From Mortierella alpina (Eukaryota; Mortierellomycota; Mortierellomycetes; Mortierellales; Mortierellaceae), in the NCBI GenBank assembly GCA_029449245.1, contig JANATF010000007.1:620001-684000 (forward strand): a stretch of DNA of 64,000 nucleotides, read 5' to 3'. Both the position numbers and the translations under genes were made by a program. This document shows, in pieces, positions 44,744 to 55,143 of this stretch. The notes under the pieces were generated by a model. It worked only from the letters and a program-made list of their open reading frames with translations. It was not told the origin of the DNA and made no database searches. The first letter of the stretch is position 1; every line of letters begins with the position of its first letter.

Positions 44744-46614
44744 CTACGCTTTCTTCTCCCGCACTTCAAAACCCCCCTCTTCGTCGGTTTCTTCTTCGCT
44801 CTCATACTCCTCCTCTTCCACCTCGTGCTCGTCGTACCCTTGTTTCTCCGTTTGCTCTTCGCTCTCCTCATCCTCGTTGTCCTCCTGCACTGACTTCATC
44901 TCATCCTGAATATCCTCCAAAAACACAATCTCGCGCTGATCAATCAGCTTCGCTGTTCTTTCCCATGCTCTTCTTCGGGTATATGCGCCTCGACGATTCT
45001 TGCCGGACCACTTTTGCCAATGGTTGTTTGCATATTCCCAGCCATCCGTGTCTGAATCAAGGCCGAGCTTCAGACGCCACTGCGGGTCAAGCCATCGCCA
45101 CTCTTGAGACTTGCGCAGGACCTTATTGGATGAACCCGGAATAGCTTCGTGTGCAATGTGCGGTGGGGGTAACTGGAATGCTGATTTGCTCTGGGTGGGC
45201 TCTAGATGATCGTCCGTCCTAAGGTACACGTTCGCAAAAAAAATCAGTTGGCTGGACGTTGCTCTGGTCTCACGGTGGGTGGGTGGAAGGAGGGGGTGTG
45301 GCGAGCAGCAGCGTGAAAGCGACAGCTATAAGACAATTACCATGGAGCGCGGTCATTTGGGAGCATCATGGGCGTCCACTCGAGTCCCAGCCACCACCGC
45401 TGGTTCTCGTAGAGAACAAACTTGTAGTACATAGTCGCATGATCTTCCTCGATGTCGTATCCTGTGTTCGTCTTGTAGCTCTTATAAGTCTCCGAGTCGT
45501 CCTTTTTGCGCTGTCCGATTGCTCGAGAGATGATATCCTTGACCGAGAACCGCTTTCTTCTTTGGTAACTGGCAGAGACTTCTGGGCGGGGCCAGAACGG
45601 AATCAATTGAAGCAATGGCGAGAAGGCTTGAAACTTTGCGGCCACGGCCCATAAAACGGCAAACCAAGGAGCACGCCAGCAGATCACAATGCTTCCAAGG
45701 ACCACGACAATGAATCGCATGGGTACAAAGTAATTGAGGATCAGCCAGGGGACATAACTTAGCACTGCTGCCGCCAACAGCTTCGTTGTCGTCCATGCAT
45801 CAGACCAATCAAAGTATGTCTCAATTCGATCCAGGGTCCTGTTCCACGCAGCCCAATGGTCTAAAATCTCCTGAATCTCTCGCAAAGTCACAGCCTGGTC
45901 TAACTGCGTGGTGGTTGGATGTCTCGCCGACGATGAAGAGCGAAGCGACGTGCTCCTGTTCGAGCCGAGGCTACTAGTGAATGATGCGGCTCTGCCGCTC
46001 TTTGGGGTGATTGGGCTCTGAGGCAGTGGTATTTCAGCTGCCGTCTTAGAGGCCGTGCGGGATCTTATCCACATGTACATCATGTAGAGAATCAACACAC
46101 CATGAAGCCCAAAGATGAGAAACGTCTCTGTGCCGAGGCAGATGGCCCACCAGGAAAAGAGCACGAGAAAGCTCTTGACTGATCGGTCAGATGTCCATGT
46201 GAGGAGCTGAAGTAATCGGTGAAGGACATGGATGGCAGGACTTGAGTAGCTCAACAGCAACGTAACAGAGGCTGGGACTGGGGTCGATGCTGAGAAAAAG
46301 TCGGCAAACGATGGGGAAGCTTGGAGACGGTTCGGCGAGGACACGAGCAGGTTGCGCCTTGAGGACGAGCTCGGGAGAGGTGCAGGGCCGTTACCTGCTA
46401 CCGAGGTCATGACGTGTTTTGCGCGATAGTTGTCTGGGCGGAGGTCGCGTGAGGAGGTTGAGGCTTCAGAGGCAGGCGGGAGCGCGTGGATTCTCTTGTG
46501 TGTATTGGCTGGAGAGGGCTGCGAGGGGACGTTGGCCAGGAAAGTGGAGTGGCAGTCAAAGCTCGACATGCAAGGCCTGGAGATGTCTTGTCCGAAGGAG
46601 CGAGATTCCGCCAA
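44744..46614 (-). CDS. Pex23/Pex30-family peroxin with dysferlin domain
   Basis: Role: family members (Pex23 in Yarrowia; Pex30, Pex31, Pex28-32 in yeast) are ER/peroxisome membrane proteins that control peroxisome number and ER contact sites. Seen: two exons (45341-46614, 44744-45218) give 582 residues. Hydrophobic segments lie at about 117-140, 149-182 (WWAICLGTETFLIFGLHGVL) and 279-327, the last two likely reticulon-like hairpins. The dysferlin domain has its N part near 395-425 (YYKFVLYENQRWWLGLEWTP) and C part near 455-505 (EWRWLDPQWRLKL, GWEYANNHWQKWSGKNRRGA, YTRRRAWERTAKL). The tail is strongly acidic (many Glu runs). The start may instead be the Met at residue 16 or 69, since the first 65 residues are low complexity. 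CSL4 is convergent, with 66 bases between stops. Confidence 0.87.
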
Positions 46615-47293
46615 GGTTCAAATGAGTGGAAGACACCCCAGCGTTCCGGACTCTGGGGAAAAGCTAAATGTAGGGGGGGAGCGGCGAACGGCCAAGAGCA
46701 GCGTGTGGAGGAGAGGGAGAGAGAGCGAGGCAAAGGGGCAGAGGAGCAAAGTGGAGCGAGGATGGACGAGGGCCAAATAATCAAGCAGCAAACACATGAA
46801 ATCTCGCCCGTGCCGCAAACCCATCCACATGAATTTGGCCGATTTCTGCCACGTGATAGAGTGCATGCGTGCGTGCGTTCGCCAAGCATTCTGCACATGC
46901 ACCGATAGTGTGTACATGCCTATCTGTATGAGGTGCGCTCAGGTTCATCTGTATCAGCGAACTGGAGCCGCGAAGCGCATGTCAATGGGCGACATCCAGT
47001 CTGGCACGTTCACAGGAGTGGTGCCGCTGTGTTGCACAGCGTGCTGGAGTGGGTCGTATACCAGTGTGTCACCATGGGAGCCGCCTCCAGTCTCAAAAAA
47101 ATGGTGCTCAGCTGTGGAGTGTAATCTTTGCATATATTTTTGATTTTCTGGCACGCACCTCCCCCTCGCCTCTTTGCTGCCTCCACCATTGATCCAATTG
47201 ACACCTGCCCTAGAGAGCCATCTGGGAACCTGTACACTTCTATCACTCATTCATTGCATCCCTGTAGCCACATTCGCTAATCTCGCCTGACAA
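46615..47293. promoter_or_regulatory. Divergent promoter between the Pex23-family gene and CDD1
   Basis: About 680 bases between divergent starts. It holds a purine-rich block at 46670-46770 (GAGAG and GGAGC repeats) and otherwise nothing recognisable. Part of the first 200 bases could be coding if the Pex23-family gene begins farther upstream. Confidence 0.4.
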
Positions 47294-47734
47294 ATGGCTT
47301 CTGTATTGTCCGATCAGCAGGTCGAGGACCTCATCACCAAGGCACTCGACGCGCGTCAAAACTCCTACTCACCCTACTCCAAGTTCAGGGTTGGAGCTGC
47401 TCTCCGCACGATTGAAGGCAAGGTCTACCAGGGATGCAACGTCGAGAATGCGTCCTATGGCGGAGCTATCTGTGCCGAGCGAACCGCTTTCGTTAAGGCT
47501 GTCTCTGAGGGCCATCGTCGCTTCGTGGCCATTGCGGTCTCCTGCGACTTCAACAACTTCATCAGCCCTTGCGGTATCTGTCGGCAGTTCATGAACGAGT
47601 TTGGCAAGAGTCTCGAAATTTTTTTCGTCAACAGTGATCGAACATACAAGCGTGCAGTCCTGGAGGATTTACTTCCTTTTTCCTTTGGACCTGAAGATCT
47701 TCCTGATTCTACTGACGAAGTGCCTGAAAATTGA
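47294..47734 (+). CDS. CDD1: Cytidine deaminase
   Basis: Role: deaminates cytidine and deoxycytidine to uridine forms in pyrimidine salvage. Seen: a single exon of 146 residues, typical for the tetrameric zinc enzyme. Motifs are YSPYSKFRVGAAL, GCNVENASYGGAICAERTAF with the zinc-binding Cys and catalytic Glu of the CAE motif, and PCGICRQFM with the second and third zinc cysteines, then VLEDLLPFSFGPEDL near the C-terminus. It is one of the few intronless genes in the window. A polyadenylation-like AAATAAAAAC lies about 10 bases after the stop. Confidence 0.97.
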   Translation: MASVLSDQQVEDLITKALDARQNSYSPYSKFRVGAALRTIEGKVYQGCNVENASYGGAICAERTAFVKAVSEGHRRFVAIAVSCDFNNFISPCGICRQFMNEFGKSLEIFFVNSDRTYKRAVLEDLLPFSFGPEDLPDSTDEVPEN

Positions 47735-48552
47735 AAAATCAAATAAAAACGCGTTGTTCACACGGATCCTGGCGCAGAGTGTCGTTACTACCTCTATGCC
47801 TAATTGCTTCACAACTCCTGAGGCGTGAACCTCTCAACAAGCAACTGTTTGAAAAGCAAATGCTGCAGAAGAAGCAGACACGCGGCGTGTTTTCGACTTC
47901 GTCCAGCCTTTCTGGAAGTACGTCGCGCTACAAGCGCCGCTTCTCTTTAACACCCTCTTTTAAGTTTTACAAGGATCGACCAAGTGTACAGACGCTGAGT
48001 AGACTGTCTTTGATCAACAAAGTGTCTTGAAGACAGGCAGCCCCATTCCCCCTTCTTTCCGTCAGCTTCTACAATGCAAGAACACCGTGCATGTATTGTA
48101 CTGCGCAAACTTTGCGCTGTACTCACGCCGCTCCTCGTCTTGATCCTTGAGCATGACCGATGATATGCGGCCTTCGTTGCGACTTTGGGCGTACTTGAAG
48201 CTCTCGAGTGAACAACCCCTCAGAACTTGGAGCGCTGGCTCAATATCCATGATCACGAATGCGGAAATCTGAAAGTTTTACGCCGCGTAACCTCATGCAG
48301 AAAAGTACGCGTTAGCGTCTGCCCATGCTGCGAAACACCAGTGGGCACTTGGTATCTTGGTGCGGGTAGTGTTGGAGATCTGCTGCGTTACCGAGTATGT
48401 CAAAACGGCGAGCCAGCTCTTGATCTACATGCCTGGAAAGCCAGCTTAGCCTGTCTCTGGGGTCTGGCATAGTGCATTTGTGGGGTAAGCTTGACAGTCG
48501 GGGTGTGCACCCCTGTGACTGGCTTCAGTTGACTCTTTGCGGTGTTTGCTAA
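47735..48552. other. Unresolved interval between CDD1 and MED8
   Basis: Two overlapping candidates on opposite strands exist. On the plus strand, a frame ending at 48030 reads QLFEKQMLQKKQTRGVFSTS then SSLSGSTSRYKRRFSLTPSF, a Ser/Arg-rich, phosphoprotein-like sequence that could be a last exon. On the minus strand, an ATG at 48250 opens MDIEPALQVLRGCSLESFKY then RISSVMLKDQDEERR before a good GTGAGT donor near 48124, which looks like a first exon. I recognise neither. They cannot easily both be real over their whole length. Confidence 0.3.
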
Positions 48553-49991
48553 ATGGCGCCTTCCTTGAAGCCCATCCGTCCTGAACAAAGCAGGAATCAC
48601 CCCAGCGCAATCATGAATGCATCATTCCCACAGACAGAGATCAACATTGAGGCACTGGAGAACGTGAAGACTCGCTTGTACCAACTGCAAGAGTCCATCC
48701 TCTTCTTCCTTCGATCCATCAACCCAGACACTACGCCCGGCACTGTTTCGTGGTAAAGAGGATGTCCCTCAACTCTTTAACCAGGAAGAAATGCGCGCTT
48801 AAAGTGAGAGGATTCAACATCGATCGGAACACATCCCAACCCGGTTGACCTTGTTTATGCTCTCTCGCAAATCGCACCCATTTTTCTTTAGGACCGAGCT
48901 ACATTCGAAGTTCAATGTGCTGATTGCCAAATACCTCCACCTCACCAACATTCTCAACGACCCTCACAGCACATTACTGCAATCCTATACCGTCTTCCCG
49001 AACGAGCCCCCAACAAACGATCAACAAGCCCAAAACTTGGGCGTTCTGCTTCGCACAAAACTTTTTCCAGAACTTCAACAGGACCTGGACGACCGGACAA
49101 AGGAAGGAACTGTTCCTGGACTGGAAAATAATGCTACAGGAGGTGGCACCACAGAGGAGCGTAGGATTTTGGCAGGACTCAAGGTACGAGGTTATTATTT
49201 CTTTTCTTTTATGAGAGTCAGAGGAGGTTGGATAGATGTATCGTGTTTCCTGGTCTCACGCGCTCATGTCATTTTCCTCATCCATATTTTGCCGCCAGCT
49301 CAAGTCGATGATGCACGATGCGCTTTGCCGGTCAGCGGACGAAGTCTTCGAGAACCAGCGGGACTTGGTTCACACCAAGGTCCGATACGAGTCTGACGAG
49401 GAGGGCGATGATACAACCGAGAACAACGCAGTACTGCCAAGTGCGAAATCAAGAAACAAAAACAGCAACAAGCAAAAAACTCAGACGGACGATATTTTGC
49501 AAGTGGATGACTTTGCGATCGGCGCATCTTCAAATGGCAGCTACAACAGTAGCTCCATTCGGTATATGGATGACTGGAGCGGGGTCCTGACCGACGCTGA
49601 CGGAGATAATTCGGTAATTGAAGAGGCGGATAGAGACGATGACACTGGAGAACTAGATGATGACTACTTTGAATTGCGGAGGCAGGAGGCAGCGGGCGAC
49701 AGCGATGACGATGGCGACGACGGTGCTTCAGAGAATGAATCGGTTGTCTTTGAAAGCTACACCGGGAGTGAGGATGAAAATGACATGGAATTGGCTCAGG
49801 ACGCATTCAAGCTAGGTAATCAGAGCCAAGGAGATGAGGTTGACGATGGCGCCTTTATGGAGGTCGGTAGAGAAACACTGGCAACTCTGCAAAGAGATTC
49901 AAAGGACCAACCGAGCAACATGATCATGGATTCATTCGACGAGGACGATGGTTCTGCAGAGGAGGATATGGAAGAAGTTGATCTCGCATAG
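48553..49991 (+). CDS. MED8: Mediator complex subunit 8
   Basis: Role: Mediator head module subunit that links transcription factors to RNA polymerase II. Seen: three exons (48553-48752, 48892-49183, 49299-49991) give 394 residues. The N-terminal Med8 domain has ALENVKTRLYQLQESILFFL, the split VSWTELHSKFNVLIAKYLHL joined across intron 1, and later EERRILAGLKLKSMMHDAL and DEVFENQRDLVHTKVRYES. The C-terminal half is long and very acidic (runs of Asp/Glu), which is longer than in yeast Med8 (223 residues). The start could be the Met at 48613 (MNASFPQTEINIEAL), which would drop 20 residues. The gene is convergent with the PEX39-like gene; only 34 bases separate their stop codons. Confidence 0.9.
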
Positions 49992-50025
49992 AAAACACGC
50001 CCTTTTTATATAACAACAATCTACT

Positions 50026-50989
50026 CTAATTCTCATTTATATCGATGACTGCTGCCGGTGCTTCTGCTGCCTTCTTGGCTTCCCAGGGCTTCAACTTGGG
50101 CGCCAGCTTTGCCTCGCTGGGCGTACCCTCTGCCAGATTGTTCGGGATTTGGCGGATGCCTATTGATTATGAAGCAGGGGTATATCACACAGTTCAATAT
50201 ATTGTGATCGGTTGCGCTTCCAACCGGACCAACCGGAATTGTCAAAGCACCACGTCAAGCTCTACAAACCTGGGATGGGCTTTCCTGAAGCGATGAGTTC
50301 ACAGATTTCTTGGAATGATTTAGGATAGCTCGGGTCTGCGCCTAACAAATGAACATGAGTGTCAATCCCAGTTTCTCATAGCTAATATAAGACTGACTGG
50401 ATCCTTGAAGACAATTGGAAATAGAGACGTACCGGCACTAGCTATTGAGGGTACAGGTACTGTAGCATTGGTGGTGTCGGGTGTGCATAGCTGATCATGC
50501 TGGCTTTCATTGCCCTCACGAGTTGCTTCTGAAGATCCCGATGTCGATCCCAATGCTGCTGGTCGTTGTGCACGCCATGCTTGATATTGGTTGTTGTCAA
50601 AGTTTTCAACGAAGCTAAGCGTGGTGATTACACGAGATGTTGAAATAAAAGTCAAAGATTTGCTCCCCTTCGCAAGTCGCGGCCCCCGCTCGATATTTGA
50701 AGCAGCACGGCGAGACTGATTACCGTGAAAAATAAAAGTATTTGGCATTTTGTATAGCTTCTTGCTGCTCCCGCTCGGACTTGTCCTGATTGCCGTTCAC
50801 AATAGACTTGAGACCATTCTGCAAAAGTGCGAGATTATTTAGGCACATTGTTAACGGATGCAAGAATGACATTAGAAGCCGGTAAGCGCTAGCAGAAGAC
50901 AAGTATCAGTCATAGCTTACTTGAAAGGTCGCGTCGCTTTCAAAATCATAGTTTTCAAACTTTTCAAACACGGGCTGTTGTGTCTCCAT
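50026..50989 (-). CDS. PEX39: Pex39-like peroxisomal import factor (Yjr012c/C6ORF226 type)
   Basis: Seen: five small exons (50921-50989, 50724-50818, 50433-50614, 50270-50341, 50026-50159) give 183 residues. The N-terminal part (METQQPVFEKFENYDFESD, then QEAIQNAKYFYFSRFVENFD) is the conserved fungal block of an old unknown-function family. After a low-complexity linker come YPKSFQEICELIASGKPIPG followed by IRQIPNNL (about 119-148), and then KLKPWEAKK with a KPWE motif at about 163-166. Known, from memory of recent reports: yeast Yjr012c and human C6ORF226 were renamed Pex39, soluble factors that help Pex7 import PTS2 cargo, and share a [K/R]PWE motif with Pex13. Inference: this gene does the same. 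Exon 4 has two possible acceptors six bases apart (starts 50341 or 50335), both in frame. Convergent with MED8. Confidence 0.78.
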
Positions 50990-51277
50990 GGTGGGTTCTT
51001 AGTGAATAGTAATGCGAAAAAGGTGAAGACACTCCGAATGACACTGCCTCTCGGTGTCCTTATGCAACCTCAAGATTGAGCTCCATAAAGAGCCAAGAAC
51101 TATTTTAGCTAAGATCAAAAGAGTGCTCAGGGTTCAGATGCAACTGCCGCTCAGGCTGGCAAGAAAACAACGTTGAATGAACAGCAAAGTCATTGAGAGT
51201 GATATCTATAGTAGCAGTTCATATGCAGTTCTGTATTGACGCTTGCGTTTTCGCATGAAAATGGTTTGAGGAGAGAT

Positions 51278-52632
51278 CTAATGCTTGTAAAACACTACGT
51301 CTCCCTCGTCCTCTACGAATTTGCACTCTCTCCAATTGCGGTAGAGGGCCTTGGCAATGGGAGTGTCATCAAATATGTAGTACTTGCCGAGCTTGGCCTT
51401 GAGATACTTTGTAGCCTCAACGGCGTTGTAGAAAGGCATCTGAGAGAACATATGATGGCACTGGTGAGAGTCACCAATGTGATGGTGCAGGTGGTTCACG
51501 ATGGTACCGAAGGATCGGTCGATAGTGCAGGCAGCACCGCGCTGGAAGTTCCACTCGTTATCACGGAAGTGAGGCACCTTGGGGTCGGTGTGCTGGAGAT
51601 AGGTGATGCAGACGATCCAGGCATTGACCCCGAGGTAGGGGATGCCATAGTACATGAAAACAGTCAAGGGCGAGAAGACCATCGAGAGGTAGGTCAAGAT
51701 CGATCCCATGGCAACAATGCCGCAGTTAGAGTAGAAAATGTTCTTGCGCTGGTGAGGCTCATACAGAGGGGCAACCGTCTGGAAGTGGTTGACCCAGTGG
51801 GGGGCTTCATGTCCTGAAAAGTTCATGATCAAGTACAACGGCCATCCCAAGGTCAGGACGAACAGCAGTGCTCCGAGAGTGTAGATGGGAGTCTCGGCAA
51901 AGATAGACTCCTCATGATGGTGATGCTCCTGCTCCGGAACCTCCTCGTCCGCGGCAGGCTTCTCCAATGCTGGGAGGCCCTTGTAGGAACGAGTGGCAGG
52001 GATGAAAACGACATCCTTGCTCATGGATCCAGTACCCTTGTGGTGCTTGGAGTGCGACATGGCCCAGGCTTGGTAGGGCACCAAAAGAGCAGAGTGGAGG
52101 ACCCATCCAAAGATGGTGTTGATCGTCTTGCTATCCGAGAAAGCCCCGTGGCCGCACTCTGTCGTTGTCAGAAAATCATAATAAAGTCATACGATTGCAG
52201 GGTTAGAAACATTCTTAATCGAGGGACATTGATGATATTTTCAGGTACAGTCCAGCCCTATGTGATACAAATAGTATTCAGGGGCTTTGTGTTTTCCTTA
52301 CCGTGGGCCAAGATCCAGGGACCGACCATGACAGTTCCTTGGATGATCCAGTAGGTGATCCAAGCAGGGGCTCTCAGAGCGAGCGAAGGCAGAGTCTCGA
52401 TAAAAGTTGCACAGTAAAAGACGATGGCGATGGTGACCAGATCCTTGACGACGTGCAGGATCGACTTTGTAGTATCACGGATGAAGAGGTGGGCTGGGAT
52501 CGCATCTCGAATCTCTTTGATTGTAAAGTCCATGGGCACATAGTTGCGCTCAAACTGCTTCTTGGACTTGATCTCGTCCTCAACAACGATCCTGCGTCGA
52601 ACTTGTTCGTCGACAACGTGAGGGGGGGCCAT
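51278..52632 (-). CDS. MAW3: Omega-3 (delta-15/delta-17 type) fatty acid desaturase
   Basis: Role: microsomal desaturase that puts the omega-3 double bond into C18 and C20 fatty acids, for example converting arachidonic to eicosapentaenoic acid at low temperature. Seen: two exons (52302-52632, 51278-52158) give 403 residues. The intron splits the first histidine box (HECGH, 110-114); the second is HSKHH (146-150) and the third HQCHH (342-346), with NHLHHH just before it. Hydrophobic segments near 60-100 and 220-275 fit the membrane fold. The N-terminus ([20 protein letters not shown]) and overall sequence agree closely with the M. alpina enzyme as I remember it; the 12-desaturase paralog has a different N-terminus. 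A His/Glu-rich insert ([10 protein letters not shown]) lies near 190. Confidence 0.95.
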
Positions 52633-54639
52633 GTTCTCTGTATGGCTCTAGCAGGAGGAAGGGGAGAGGAGGATGGGGCGTGGGGGAGGTGGAGAGAGTG
52701 AAGAGTCAAATCGGAACTGAAGAATACCTTTATATCCGAAGAAAAAGAAAAAAAAAAAAAAAAAAAAGAGAGAACCCGAAAACGAAAATAAACAACCAGA
52801 TAGACTACGTGCCCTATTGTTACAGTAGTAGACCCCGCCTCAGATTAGAGCTATCTGTGGGACAATAGCAATTTCCTCGTGGTAGCCAACTTGCAGTACA
52901 GGCTGTAGTCAGTGCTGTTCCGTCAATTCATTCAAATCGCATGCCACCCATTGGCTGCGACTCTAAACCTAAACGAAGAATATTTTCAGGAACACCTTTC
53001 TTCGAGGTGCAGCGACCCCAGAGACACGTTTTTCAATGGCCGCTGCCAGCAAGCAGAAAGGCTGGAAAGAAAAGGCGTGGGGGCACCTCGCTGTTCCTGC
53101 CTGGAACTGCAAGATGTGCTGTGGGAGCCCGCCAGCCACCGATGATCTGCCATACTCCCCGGCCACACCCTAATATCGAAAACTCCGGCACCCATTGACA
53201 GTAGGGCACTCGCACCCAATGCTCATTACAGCGTGCTGTGTATGTGCAGCCTTCTTTAATAATTAAAGCCAAATGTTGGCTCATAGTCTCTGCTCACACA
53301 CGCACCTGTAATCTTGCCTCGTTGTTGACACATGATATTGCGCAAGACTAGTGTTTGTATATTCATGCCACGTTTGACAGGACGCAAATCCTTGGTGATA
53401 CTCCGGCAACACGACAGTCCGTGCTCTAGCTTCTAAAAATGTTGAGTATATCGACCTGAGAACAGGTGATTCCAGCGCCTCTGGCCTGTGCTTTGACCAC
53501 CACTACCTCTGTCGCCTCCTTCGGAATCCTTCCTTCTCACGCTCCAAAGCTCCAATTGTTTAGCTAGGACGGATAGTCAACGCGATGAGCTATGTTTATT
53601 CTACATAACTCACACAGGCCGCAAGACCTGCAACACCTACAGCACCTACGCTCAAAGCCTCTGATACGCTCCCTCTTTGAGTTTGCAATGACTGATGAGC
53701 GTGATTCGAAGAATATAGTGCGTGAATACAGCTTGAAGACGCCCAACTGCTCTAGCCCCAATTACACCTACTGATATCTGAGGTATTGAATTCCTTTCTA
53801 CCCTCATCTTCGTCCAGTCGCATAGCAAATAACAGCGGACTATCGACATCGTTCGCAGGCATGCACTCCTTGTATGTAAGTCACTTTCAGCCGCTTCTGA
53901 CTACCCCCATCGAATACGACCTGACGCCGTGGATCGCAGGTGTTTCACCACAGCTACACAGGGTAATTATCCACCCGATACTCAAATACGCTGGGTAGGA
54001 GCGGAAGCGATCCATTTCAGCGCAGATCCACAACAGCCCTTCGCGTTCCTCTGTATAGTGTACTAAACATCCAACTCAAGCTATCAAAAAGAACCTCCCT
54101 TGCATCAGATCCAAAGTCAGCAATACGTAGTGTTACGACAGGAGCCAATAGTTGGGTAAGGCATCCAAGATAAAATCTACGTTGTTTCGCTTGCCAACGT
54201 CGCTACCACATAAAGGATGAAGGAATGTTAAGACCACAAAGAGTGCTCAAACAGGAGAAGAAAATACTAACACGCAGAGAATATCGTAGTAAAAGGGCAT
54301 CGATAGGCTAAGCAGGTATATTTAGACGTTGGCGATTGATTCTTCCTGCTCATTCTTCTTGCTCGCGTTCAAATTTAACGGCTTCTATGATATTCCCTAA
54401 GTCCATGTCGTTATGGATTGGCTGGAGCAGCTGGATGAGAAGCCTACCTACTAATGCGAACTACTAGGTGCTTTGACGGGCACTGTTAACGCTCTGCCAC
54501 TTGCCATAAGGTACAAAGGAAACAAGGAGAACCATCGGTACTGGAAGCTTAGGCGCTCAACACAATGTGCATTTTCATGCAAAGCCCACTACTCCGAGAA
54601 GGATGCTTTAGTTTTATTGTGATTTCGGAAAGCTCTATT
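52633..54639. other. Gene-poor region between the desaturase and COX5
   Basis: About 2 kb. The first 150 bases are the desaturase promoter, with a long A-rich run at 52742-52768 on the plus strand (a T tract upstream of the gene). After that, short frames such as 53592-53774 and 53786-53998 show some protein-like composition but no family, and splice sites linking them are not convincing. I see no transposon ends or repeats. It could contain a decayed gene or non-coding transcripts. Confidence 0.4.
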
Positions 54640-55143
54640 CTAGTCTTTGGAAATATGGATAAAGCCAGAACCCTTATAGTTCTCCGAGGAGACACCACTG
54701 AGAGGATTGATCTTGTTTACGCGTGCGTACTCGTTCGAAGCCTCTTGCCATTCCTTAGTTGTGGTAATAGGCTTCTCGCTGCCTTTGCTCATCATCCAAA
54801 AGAATATGGCTACGCTGACACCAACCATTCCTGCCGTACCGGCAAAGACCTTGAGGCCGTGATTAGGTCCGGTCAGAGGCGTACGGGCACCGTGGGGTCC
54901 AAAGGCTACCCAGTATGCCGCCTTCTTCTGCTCCAGGGTCATTTTGGTCCAGTCACCTGCTTGAAGTTGCTCGAGGTGCTTGGTGACAGAGGCCTTGTCC
55001 TGGGAGGACATTGTCTTCCAGCGCAACTCCAAGTTGGCGAGAGGGATTTCGGAGACGGCGGTGGTAGTTGGGGTGGTCGAGGCAGTTGATGCGCACCGAC
55101 GTTGGGCTACGCGGAGAGCAGGTCGAGCAAGGGTGCGGATCAT
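54640..55143 (-). CDS. COX5: Cytochrome c oxidase subunit IV (fungal Cox5)
   Basis: Role: nuclear-encoded subunit of respiratory complex IV in the inner mitochondrial membrane. Seen: one exon of 167 residues. The presequence (MIRTLARPALRVAQRRCAST) is followed by the family blocks IPLANLELRWKTMSSQDKAS, LTLEQKKAAYW-like MTLEQKKAAYWVAFGPHGAR, a single membrane helix (about 95-117, VFAGTAGMVGVSVAIFFWMM) and the intermembrane-space tail TTKEWQEASNEYARVNKINP, ending GSGFIHISKD. Yeast has two isoforms, Cox5a and Cox5b; only one is seen here. The upstream neighbour is a divergent PPR gene. Confidence 0.95.
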   Translation of the reverse strand: MIRTLARPALRVAQRRCASTASTTPTTTAVSEIPLANLELRWKTMSSQDKASVTKHLEQLQAGDWTKMTLEQKKAAYWVAFGPHGARTPLTGPNHGLKVFAGTAGMVGVSVAIFFWMMSKGSEKPITTTKEWQEASNEYARVNKINPLSGVSSENYKGSGFIHISKD

